Assembly: GCF_007992715.1 (NCBI RefSeq)
Contig: NZ_BKAU01000010.1
Span: forward strand, 37,209 to 101,208
Direction: 5' to 3'
DNA length: 64,000 nt
Source of the DNA: Chitinophaga cymbidii
GTDB lineage: Bacteria; Bacteroidota; Bacteroidia; Chitinophagales; Chitinophagaceae
Every line of letters starts with the position of its first letter. Positions within the stretch are counted from its first letter, which is position 1. The notes under the pieces were generated by a model. The model had not been told where the DNA came from. It made no database searches and worked only from the letters and a program-made list of their open reading frames with translations. Positions 25,900 to 33,787 of this stretch are shown here, piece by piece. A program made the translations under genes and the position numbers.

Positions 25900-25983
25900 A
25901 ATTAATGATTTTAAATGTGATCGCATGAGAAAGCCTGTACGGGCAACGGATGCCGCCCGCACAGTACGTCCTGTATCTACCTT

Positions 25984-27654
25984 TTACCAGTCGGTATTAG
26001 GTACCAGGTTTCCGTTATTCTGTAATTCTCCCACCGGAATGGGCCATGTGTAGTACTTCGGGTATTCGAGCTTCTTGGTTTCCATCACCTGCGATTCCTG
26101 CCCGAAAACCTCGCGGCGGTAGCCGTAGAATACCGCATCGAAAGGCATCGTCACTTCCAGATCGCGCCAGCGCTTGTAATCCCAGTACAGCTGCTGCTCC
26201 ATGATCAGCTCTATCTTCCGTTCATGTTTGATGATCTCGCGCAGCTCTTCCTTACTGCCGGCGGTAATGGGCGGCATGCCGGCCCTTGAGCGCACATCGT
26301 TCACATAAGGGATGGCGTCGCCGGTATGATTGGTTTCATTCAGGGCTTCGGCATACAGCAGCTCCACGTCCGCATAACGGATCAGGATATAGTTGTTGGC
26401 GCTGTTGCCGTAATAGTAAACAGGATTGAAGTTGGAGGGCTCCACCATCTTTTTGAAGAAGTAGGCGTCGTTATCCGCGTCCGGCGCAAAGTTGCGGTTG
26501 GCGGGCGCCCAGAACTCACCGGGCTTTACGATCACGCCGCCGGACTGGCTGATGTGGGGATCGAAGAAGGTTTGCCCCAATCTCGGATCGCGGTTCGCAA
26601 ATTCATGCTGCGGGTCGTAGTTGGGGTCAACGCCTTCGAGTGGACTGCGTTTTAATTTCGTGTCCCGGTATTTGTTCATTTCCGCGAAGCTGATGCCGTA
26701 TTTCTGCCAGCCTTCAATGCCTTCGAACATATCGATGTAGTTCTGGTGCGCCTGGAAGCTTTTCCATCCGGGGCCGGCGAAGGCGGTGGTCATGTTGTTG
26801 GGCGCAAGGTCTTTGGTGAACTGGTAAGACAGTATGATTTCCGGGTTGTTGCTGCCTTCGTTCTCTTCGAGGAAGAGCGCGCCGAAGTCGCGGTACGGAT
26901 CATTATACCTTCTGAAGAGCGAGAACCTGCCGGATGTTACCACTTCGCGCAGGGCGTCAGCGGCTACTTCATAATATTCCGGCTTGTTGTAGTACCCGGC
27001 CACGTACAGCGCTGCGCGTGCTTTCAGCACATAGGCGGCATATTTGGTGAGGCGGCCGTGTTTGGCGTCGGCGGGTTCTGTTGGCAGTTCGATGATGGCC
27101 TGATCGAATTCTTTCATGATGAAACCGATCACTTCTTCCGCTTTGTTCCTGGCGGGCCATGCTTCCACGGGCAGCACGGTGGTGATCAGCGGCACGTCCC
27201 CGAAACCCTGCATCAGCCGGGTATACAGGAATGCGCGGATAGCGCGTACCTGCCCCTTGTAGTTATTCATTTCCGCTTCCGGCATCTGCCCCTGGAACTT
27301 GTCGATGTTCTCGAAGAAATAGTTGGCGTTCCTGATCTTCGTATACCGTGAGCTCCAGAATTGCCCGATCCACCAGTTATCGCCTGTCAGCGACCCGTTA
27401 GTGGCGGGGAAGAAACCGGCTTCCCAGGAATTTTTCAGGAAGATGAGGTCCGTGAGGATGTCCATGTACGGCACGGCGCTGCCTTCCAGCTCGTAGAACG
27501 AGGTGTACAGGGCGTTCACGGCGTACTGTGCGTCTGATGGAGATTTGTAGAAGGAATCACCGGAAAGGTTCGTTAACGGCGGTGTTTCCAGGAAGTCCTC
27601 GCAGGAAACCAGCGAGAAGATGGCGGCGATATATAGTAAGCGTAATTTTTTCAT
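25984..27654 (-). CDS. susD: SusD/RagB-like outer-membrane glycan-binding lipoprotein (PUL 1)
   Basis: 556 residues, lipobox SLVSC (Cys19). The four TPR-like helical pairs and the RagB/SusD marks are present: EDFLETPPLTNLSGDSFYKS, AVNALYTSFYELEG, RAIRAFLYTRLMQGFGDVPLI (quoted in part), YADVELLYAEALNET and the C-terminal ERKIELIMEQQLYWDYKRWRD. It forms the lid of the SusC transporter and holds glycan at the cell surface. The gene starts 10 bp after the SusC stop. Confidence 0.95.
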   Translation of the reverse strand: MKKLRLLYIAAIFSLVSCEDFLETPPLTNLSGDSFYKSPSDAQYAVNALYTSFYELEGSAVPYMDILTDLIFLKNSWEAGFFPATNGSLTGDNWWIGQFWSSRYTKIRNANYFFENIDKFQGQMPEAEMNNYKGQVRAIRAFLYTRLMQGFGDVPLITTVLPVEAWPARNKAEEVIGFIMKEFDQAIIELPTEPADAKHGRLTKYAAYVLKARAALYVAGYYNKPEYYEVAADALREVVTSGRFSLFRRYNDPYRDFGALFLEENEGSNNPEIILSYQFTKDLAPNNMTTAFAGPGWKSFQAHQNYIDMFEGIEGWQKYGISFAEMNKYRDTKLKRSPLEGVDPNYDPQHEFANRDPRLGQTFFDPHISQSGGVIVKPGEFWAPANRNFAPDADNDAYFFKKMVEPSNFNPVYYYGNSANNYILIRYADVELLYAEALNETNHTGDAIPYVNDVRSRAGMPPITAGSKEELREIIKHERKIELIMEQQLYWDYKRWRDLEVTMPFDAVFYGYRREVFGQESQVMETKKLEYPKYYTWPIPVGELQNNGNLVPNTDW

Positions 27655-27664
27655 GTCAACCGGA

Positions 27665-30600
27665 TTAGAGTTTTAAGTTAATGCCCAGGGAAACCACGCG
27701 GAATGTAGGGTACCATGTGTTGATGACATCCCTTTCCGGGTCAAATCCTTCCACGTAGCCCGGCGCTATCGTCAGCAGGTTGGTGGCGGCGACGTAGGCC
27801 CGCAGGCTCTGGATGTTCAGCCTGGACAAGGCTTTCGAGGGCACGTTGTAACCAAGTTGCAGGTTCTTCAACCGCACGTAGGCGCCGTTCCTGATCCACC
27901 AGCTGGACTGTGAATTGTTATGGCTGAAGTTTTGCAGGATGCGCGGGAATTCGGCGTTGGCGTTCCTGTTGTCGTCATTCCAGCGGTCCAGGTGAACGGC
28001 GAGCGGTGAATTATAATTTTCCAGTACGCTCTTTACAAATTCACCGATGACCCGGTTGGTGTTGCCGGCGCCCTGGAAGAACATGGAAAGGTCGAATGCT
28101 TTGTATTGCATGCCGAGGTTGAGGCCGTACTGGGTTTTTACGTAGCTGTTGCCGATGTTGACGGCGTCCATGTAATCGATGCGTTTGTCGCCGTTCTGAT
28201 CTTTGTACATGAGATCGCCTAGCCCTATTTGCGGGGGCACGCCCTCGAGGGTTTTGTAGGCGTTCAGCTGATCTTCCGAATTGATGATGCCGATGGCCTC
28301 GTAACCGTAAATGTTGCCGAGGTCTTCGCCGGGCCTGAATTCGGTGCTGTAGGGCGTAGCCCTGTCTTTCAGATCGATGATCCAGCTTCTCCATCCGGAG
28401 ATGGTGAAAGATGCGTTATAGCTGAAGTTGGCGCCTGCTTTTCCGTTGTGCGTCAGCATCAGGTCAAAGCCATGTGCGGCTACTTCACCGGCGTTGGTGG
28501 TAAGCCTGGAAGAAGGCAGGCCGATGATGGTGGAGACAGGCACGTTCAGCAGGATGTCTTTGGTGTTTTTCCGCCAGATGTCGGCTTCAAATCCGAGTAA
28601 CCCGTTGCGGATGCTTCCGTCCAGCCCCACGTTGTAGGTGGTAGTGGTTTCCCATGAAAGATTGGGATTGGCCGGGTTGTCCAGCAGCACGCCTACTACC
28701 TGCACATCGTTGAAATTGTATTGCGGGCCGGTTACGAGATTGGGATAGGATTCATATAACCTCACTTTTTCCGCGTTGCCCAGCTGCCCCACGGAAACGC
28801 GGAGCTTGAGCATGTCCAGCGCTTCCCAGTTTCGCAGGAAGCTTTCTTTTTGCAGGTTCCAGCCGGCGGATACGGAGGGGAAGAAACCCCATTTGCGGCC
28901 GGGCGCGAAGCGGGAGGAGCCGTCGTAACGCGCGGTGAATTCCAGCAGGAAGCGGTCTTCAAAGCTGTAGTTCAAACGGCCGAAGCCGGACATGAAAGCC
29001 CAGTGGTCCGCGCCGCCGCCGTTCGTCTGCGTGGCCGCATCCCCGCCGTTCAGTTCATAAATACCGTCGTTGATGAAATCCCGGCGGTAAGCGGTGATCC
29101 AGTCATTCCGGTAAGATTCCAGCGAATAGCCGCCCAGCGCCTTGAGATAATGTTTCCCGAAGTTTTTCTCGTAAGTAGCAGTGGCCTGCAGATCGTATTT
29201 GTTGTCTTTGCTCCAGTTTTCCGTCAGGCTGTTGGGAATGACCTGCGATACAGAGCGCGTGATGAAATCCCAGGATTCCAGCTTGCGGGAGTAATTGGAG
29301 AAATCGGTATTGGAAGCCTGGTAAACGCCCAGCAGCTTCAGTGTAAGGCCGTCGACCGGCTTGTATTCAAGGTTGGCGTTGATCGCGTAGTTGCTCCAGT
29401 TGTTGGCAACGGGACCGTATTGCTCGATCACGGATACCTGGTTGCCGGTAGTCCAGAGATGGTTGCCGTTGGCGAACATCTGCCCGCCCCAGTGGCCGTC
29501 GGAGAACCTTACCGGCGAAGTGGCGGAGGCGCGGAGCGCATTGTTGAAGATGCCCATCGCATTCGCGGCGTCCCTTTTGGTGCGGAGGTAGGTGGTGAGC
29601 ACCTGCAGCTGCAGCTTGTCGCTGATCTTGCTGGTGAGGTTGGCGCGCAGGTTGATGCGGTTGAAATGATCGATCTTTTTTACGGAGCCTTTCTGGTAAA
29701 GGTATTCGCCGGACACAAAGTATTTCCCGATCTTGCTGTTGCCGCTCACGCTGAGGTAATTGTTCACGATGGGCGCGTTCTTTTGCAGTACTTCGTTGAG
29801 CCAGTCGGTGTTCGCATGCATGTCGGGGTCGGTGCCTTCTTTAAAAAGACGCAGATCATCTTCACTATACACCGCGGGCCGGCCTTCGTTGAATGCCGCT
29901 TCATTCACCAGTGTGGCGTAATCAAAAGAGCTGATAGTGCCGGGCGTGCGGGTGGGCTGTTGCAGGCCCACGTAGCTGTTAAAGCTCAATACGGCTTTGT
30001 CCATTTGCCCGCCCTGTTTGGTGGTGACGAGGATCACGCCATTGGCCGCGCGCGCTCCGTAAATGGCAGCTGCTGCCGCATCTTTCAGGATGGAAATGCT
30101 TTCAATATCGCCGGGCGCAATGCTGGCGAGGTTGCCGTTCGGGCTGCCGTCTATCACTACCAGCGGATTGGTGGCGCCGTCGATCGTACCCACGCCTCTC
30201 ACCAGCAGGGAAGGAGAGGAGCCCGGTTCGCCGGAGGTTTCCGTGACCGTGAGGCCGGGTACACGGCCTTCGAGTGATGACAATATATTGGGACGAGGCG
30301 CATTCTCAACATCTTTCATTTTTACGGTAGAAACCGCGGCGGTCATGCTCGACTTCCGCTGCATGCCATATCCTACCACCACCACTTCACTCAGCGCCTT
30401 GGTGTCTTCTTCCAGTTGTATGCTCAGTACGGTCCTGCTTTCATCCACCTCCACTTCTTTCGTAACGTAACCCATATACGAAAATACCAGCGTGCCCGTA
30501 TCGCCGGGGAGCTGCAGGGTAAAGTTGCCTTCCGCATCGGTGACAGTAGCCACGGAAGTGCCTTTCAGCCGGATGCTCACGCCCGGCAGCGCCTGGCCTT

Positions 30601-31081
30601 TGCTGTCCGTGATCCTTCCCGAAAACGGTATCCGCAGTGTTGCTTTGAGCTTGTCGAGGATCGTTTTTTCCCTTTCCTTGATGATGATCGTGTTCTCGTA
30701 CAGCACAAAGTCCAGCGCCTGCCGCTGCAGGCAGACCTTCATCACATCTTCCAGCGGGGCATTGAGGAAGCTGGCGTCGATGCGCTGGCCGGCCCGCAGT
30801 TTCCCGGACTGGTAGAACACGTCATAACCGGTCTGCTTTTTTATCTCTTTAAAGACCTGTTTCAGCGTAACATCCTTCTGCTGCAGGCTCAGCCGCTGGC
30901 CGTAAGATACGGTGGCGCTGACCTGCACGATGGTTGTGAACAATAAAACTGCAGTGAGCTTGATACTCATTATTAGTCGGCTTTTTGAGTTGCAGGAGAG
31001 ACCTGCTTTCAGCATTGTGAGCAAAATGTCAGGCATGCGGCGGCTTGGCCAGCATACAACTTCAGTATAAATTTTATACAT
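27665..31081 (-). CDS. susC: SusC-like TonB-dependent transporter with N-terminal STN signalling domain (PUL 1)
   Basis: About 1138 residues from the ATG at 31081; 30970 (MSIKLTAV) is an equally plausible start for a shorter signal peptide. After the signal comes an STN domain (RLSLQQKDVTLKQVFKEIKK, PLEDVMKVCLQ), then a CarboxypepD-regulatory domain (ITDSKGQALPGVSIRLKGTS), the SusC motif SEVVVVGYGMQRKSSMTAAV, plug and barrel to the C-terminal FRVVSLGINLKL. The STN domain is the part that in FecA signals to the inner-membrane anti-sigma factor; here the FecR and ECF sigma genes lie upstream on the same strand. It imports oligosaccharides released by the GH16 enzymes. Confidence 0.95.
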   Translation of the reverse strand: MYKIYTEVVCWPSRRMPDILLTMLKAGLSCNSKSRLIMSIKLTAVLLFTTIVQVSATVSYGQRLSLQQKDVTLKQVFKEIKKQTGYDVFYQSGKLRAGQRIDASFLNAPLEDVMKVCLQRQALDFVLYENTIIIKEREKTILDKLKATLRIPFSGRITDSKGQALPGVSIRLKGTSVATVTDAEGNFTLQLPGDTGTLVFSYMGYVTKEVEVDESRTVLSIQLEEDTKALSEVVVVGYGMQRKSSMTAAVSTVKMKDVENAPRPNILSSLEGRVPGLTVTETSGEPGSSPSLLVRGVGTIDGATNPLVVIDGSPNGNLASIAPGDIESISILKDAAAAAIYGARAANGVILVTTKQGGQMDKAVLSFNSYVGLQQPTRTPGTISSFDYATLVNEAAFNEGRPAVYSEDDLRLFKEGTDPDMHANTDWLNEVLQKNAPIVNNYLSVSGNSKIGKYFVSGEYLYQKGSVKKIDHFNRINLRANLTSKISDKLQLQVLTTYLRTKRDAANAMGIFNNALRASATSPVRFSDGHWGGQMFANGNHLWTTGNQVSVIEQYGPVANNWSNYAINANLEYKPVDGLTLKLLGVYQASNTDFSNYSRKLESWDFITRSVSQVIPNSLTENWSKDNKYDLQATATYEKNFGKHYLKALGGYSLESYRNDWITAYRRDFINDGIYELNGGDAATQTNGGGADHWAFMSGFGRLNYSFEDRFLLEFTARYDGSSRFAPGRKWGFFPSVSAGWNLQKESFLRNWEALDMLKLRVSVGQLGNAEKVRLYESYPNLVTGPQYNFNDVQVVGVLLDNPANPNLSWETTTTYNVGLDGSIRNGLLGFEADIWRKNTKDILLNVPVSTIIGLPSSRLTTNAGEVAAHGFDLMLTHNGKAGANFSYNASFTISGWRSWIIDLKDRATPYSTEFRPGEDLGNIYGYEAIGIINSEDQLNAYKTLEGVPPQIGLGDLMYKDQNGDKRIDYMDAVNIGNSYVKTQYGLNLGMQYKAFDLSMFFQGAGNTNRVIGEFVKSVLENYNSPLAVHLDRWNDDNRNANAEFPRILQNFSHNNSQSSWWIRNGAYVRLKNLQLGYNVPSKALSRLNIQSLRAYVAATNLLTIAPGYVEGFDPERDVINTWYPTFRVVSLGINLKL

Positions 31082-31146
31082 TTGGTTATCTGGTTGAATT
31101 AAAAATGGTATTCGACACACTATTCCGGTTTGATCAGATAAACCAG

Positions 31147-31169
31147 CAGGGGTGTTGTCAGCGCCCCTG
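31147..31169 (+). other. Hairpin in the leader between fecR and susC
   Basis: 8-bp stem caggggtg / cgcccctg (one G-T pair) with a 7-nt loop, followed on the plus strand by seven T (31170-31176). Facing the plus strand it would be a terminator, but no plus-strand gene ends here; on the minus strand it forms part of the susC 5' leader. See findings. Confidence 0.5.
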
Positions 31170-31264
31170 TTTTTTTCTGATGGCCGGCGGATGGGAAGCT
31201 TTAGTTTGATTGTTTTTTCATATTGTGTTTTAAGGGATGATTAAATAATAACGTGAAATATTCC

Positions 31265-32401
31265 TTATTGCGAAACGATGATCTTTTTCCCTTCTATGTT
31301 GAATTTTGCCGCTTTTGTCAGTTCCAGCACTTTTATGACCTGTGATACGTTTTTATAGCGGGAAACGGTGCCGCTGAAGCGCTTCGTCAGCAGGGCGTTT
31401 TCTTTGTATTCTATTTCCACATCGTACCAGCGGGATACTTTGCGCATGATGCCCGCAAGGTCTTCATCCGTGAACAGGAAATACCCGTTCTTCCAGGCCA
31501 CGGCGCCGTCTGTATCCACGTTCTCTATCCGCAGGTCCCTGCCGCCGGAAGTGGACTGCTGGCCGGGTTTCAGCAGGGCGTCTTTTCCGCTTGCTGTTCT
31601 TACTTTAACGGCGCCTTCCAGCAGGGTTGTTTTGGTGCCGGCCTCATCCTCGTACGCATTGATATTGAAATGTGTGCCCAGCACTTCTACCACCTGTTCC
31701 CCCGCACTGCCTGCCGCGGATATCACCCTGAACGGCCGCGCCCTGTCATGCGCCACTTCAAAATAAGCTTCGCCGGCAAGCTCCACCTGGCGCTGCATAC
31801 CGCTGAACATGGCGGGATATTTCAGGGAGGAAGCGGCGTTGAGCCATACCCGTGTGCCATCCGGCAGCACAACCTGGTACTGGCCGCCTTTAGGGGTGGT
31901 GATGGTATTGATCTCCGGTATCTTTTGCGCTGTGTTTCCTTTTCCCGCGGTGTAAACGATCTGTCCGTTGGATGCTTTGGTAATGGTGATGCCGGACTGG
32001 CTGGCGAGCTGGCCGTTCTGTGCATCGTCCAGCACGATCTGCTGCCCGTTGGCAAGGGTGAGCACGGCTTTGTTGCCACCGGGCGCCACATCCTGTACCG
32101 GTTGCCGAACAATGGCGGGCGGAGCATCCGCCGGTTGCCTTGTGATAAAATAAGCGAGGGTGCAAACAGCCGCCAACAGGCACGCCGCCGCGGCTATGCG
32201 GGGCCAGGTGCTGATCCGGGGCCGGCGCTCAAATGCCCGCCGGCTTTCCTGTTCTGCCGCCGCCACCTGTTCCGCGGGTACTTCCGTTACTTTATCTTCA
32301 AAGCGGGCATACCAGGTTTCCACCCAGGCCCTTTCCTCTTCGGTGGCGGTGCCTGCGTTATATTTCTCCAATAGTTCGGCTGCGTTCCTTTTTTCCATCA
32401 T
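31265..32401 (-). CDS. FecR-type anti-sigma factor (PUL 1)
   Basis: 378 residues. The cytosolic N-terminal part (about 1-65; NAGTATEEERAWVETWYARF) binds sigma, a membrane helix follows (about 70-88; AAAACLLAAVCTLAYFITR), and the periplasmic FecR domain (about 110-280) has TPKGGQYQVVLPDGTRVWLNA and ELAGEAYFEVAHD (quoted in part). The C-terminal secretin-like STN-binding part (AGIMRKVSRWYDVEIEYKE) completes the usual layout. It holds ECF sigma inactive until SusC with bound substrate signals. Lies between the sigma gene (49 bp gap) and susC. Confidence 0.93.
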   Translation of the reverse strand: MMEKRNAAELLEKYNAGTATEEERAWVETWYARFEDKVTEVPAEQVAAAEQESRRAFERRPRISTWPRIAAAACLLAAVCTLAYFITRQPADAPPAIVRQPVQDVAPGGNKAVLTLANGQQIVLDDAQNGQLASQSGITITKASNGQIVYTAGKGNTAQKIPEINTITTPKGGQYQVVLPDGTRVWLNAASSLKYPAMFSGMQRQVELAGEAYFEVAHDRARPFRVISAAGSAGEQVVEVLGTHFNINAYEDEAGTKTTLLEGAVKVRTASGKDALLKPGQQSTSGGRDLRIENVDTDGAVAWKNGYFLFTDEDLAGIMRKVSRWYDVEIEYKENALLTKRFSGTVSRYKNVSQVIKVLELTKAAKFNIEGKKIIVSQ

Positions 32402-32450
32402 ATACTAGACAGCTCAAAAAGGAGGACAGGGTATCGGGAAAGAAAAAAAA

Positions 32451-33020
32451 TCAAAAAAACAGGGAAAACACGGTGGCGCCGAGCTTTGCGCGCAGTATCC
32501 GCAATACGTTCTGGATCTGTTTCCGCACGGTCTGGGGGCTGGTGTCCAGCAGCTCGGCGATCTCGTTGTGGGACAGCTGCGCATTCCTGCTCAGCTCAAA
32601 GACCTCGCGCATCCGGGGCGGCAATGCGGCGATCTCCCTTTCCACCAGGGCGATCAGTTCCTTCTCCCGTAACTTTTGATCGGTTACGTTCTCGCCTTCG
32701 TCGAGGTATTGCTGGAGGGATTGTATATATATATGCCGGACCTTTTGTTTGCTGAACACATTAATGACCCTATTCCGCACGGCGGTGTAGAGATAGGCGG
32801 CCAGGCTGGAAGTGAGCGTCAGCGACCCGCGGTTGTTCCAGAGGGCAGCGAACAACTCCTGCAGGATGTCTTTCACGTCTTCCTCACTGGGAAGCCGCTT
32901 GTAGGCATGATGATAGAGCAGCGCATAATATCTCTGATGGATCTCGTTGAACGCCGCGTGATCGCCCGTCATCAGCAGAACCGTCAGCTGCGCATCACTG
33001 TATGTCCGGTATCCGGTCAT
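32451..33020 (-). CDS. ECF RNA polymerase sigma factor (PUL 1, FecI-like)
   Basis: 189 residues. Region 2 (HHAYKRLPSEEDVKDILQELFAALW; core DVKDILQELF) and region 4 (LPPRMREVFELSRNAQLSHNEIAELL with the helix-turn-helix core SHNEIAELLDTSPQTVRKQI, quoted in parts) are clear, with a short linker. It is the Bacteroidota SusC-linked ECF type that is controlled by FecR. As first gene of the leftward operon it should drive susC and the downstream genes. A short perfect palindrome lies upstream at 33045-33060. Confidence 0.93.
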   Translation of the reverse strand: MTGYRTYSDAQLTVLLMTGDHAAFNEIHQRYYALLYHHAYKRLPSEEDVKDILQELFAALWNNRGSLTLTSSLAAYLYTAVRNRVINVFSKQKVRHIYIQSLQQYLDEGENVTDQKLREKELIALVEREIAALPPRMREVFELSRNAQLSHNEIAELLDTSPQTVRKQIQNVLRILRAKLGATVFSLFF

Positions 33021-33244
33021 GGGGCCAATTTAGAATTTTACAGCCATATTACATAATATGACGGGCGCTCCACGTAATGCAGACCTACGTCCACATATAG
33101 CTGTTAACCGCCATTCGCCGCTGAAGCCCTGTAAATGGCTGCCGGCCAGCCGCTTGAACCATCAGCCTTAAACAGGGCGTGCCCTTTGCCCCCGTATTAC
33201 CGCGGAGTAGAGCCGTGTATTGTTGTTCATTTAAAATCTTGTGT

Positions 33245-33781
33245 ATGAAAACGCGAAGTTTGATCTTGTTAATGGGGCTGCTGGGGAATGTAGTCTTTTT
33301 TACCGCCTGCGATAATAATAACGATGACGTGCCAACGCCGCCGTTATCTGAACAGGACGAGGCATTTATGGTGGGCGCGTCCTACGGCAACTATAATGAA
33401 GTGGAGCTGGCCGCGCTGGCGGATTCCATATCCACCAACGATTCCATCGATGTGTTTGCGGACATGATGCTGACGGACCACCAGGCTTCGCAGGCAGATT
33501 TGATCGCATTGGCGAATAACTGGAACGTGAACATTCCGCTTTCGCCGGATTCGGCGCACCTGGCCATTAAGGCGCAATTATTGTTATTGACAGGTTACAG
33601 CTTTGATACGGCTTATATACGCGGCCAGATCAAAGATCACGAGCATGCCGTTGCACTGTTCCAGTTTGCGGCTGACAGCAGCAAGGTGGGCTCTGTAAGG
33701 GCGTATGCATCCAAATATTTACCGAAGATCCGCATGCACCTTGAACATGCGCAACGGATCTCCGCATCTCTTCAGCAATAA
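33245..33781 (+). CDS. DUF4142 lipoprotein
   Basis: 178 residues from the ATG at 33245, which gives a lipobox FTAC (Cys22); the ATG at 33179 does not give a signal peptide. The mature part is the DUF4142 four-helix bundle: EAFMVGASYGNYNEVELAALAD, DVFADMMLTDHQASQADL, and DHEHAVALFQFAADSS with the pair of His typical of the fold. These proteins are predicted periplasmic; some are linked to stress or to oxidase-like ferritin folds, function unknown. Its stop is 6 bp before the ATG of ligD, so the two are probably cotranscribed. Confidence 0.85.
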   Translation: MKTRSLILLMGLLGNVVFFTACDNNNDDVPTPPLSEQDEAFMVGASYGNYNEVELAALADSISTNDSIDVFADMMLTDHQASQADLIALANNWNVNIPLSPDSAHLAIKAQLLLLTGYSFDTAYIRGQIKDHEHAVALFQFAADSSKVGSVRAYASKYLPKIRMHLEHAQRISASLQQ

Positions 33782-33787
33782 AACTAG

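Noticed and set aside
28850..30277. Long open frame (475 codons) opposite the PUL 1 susC gene
   Set aside because: It is antisense to a certain SusC gene and its translation is rich in Val, Gly, Ala, Arg and Phe with no domain; such frames are expected opposite GC-rich coding sequence.
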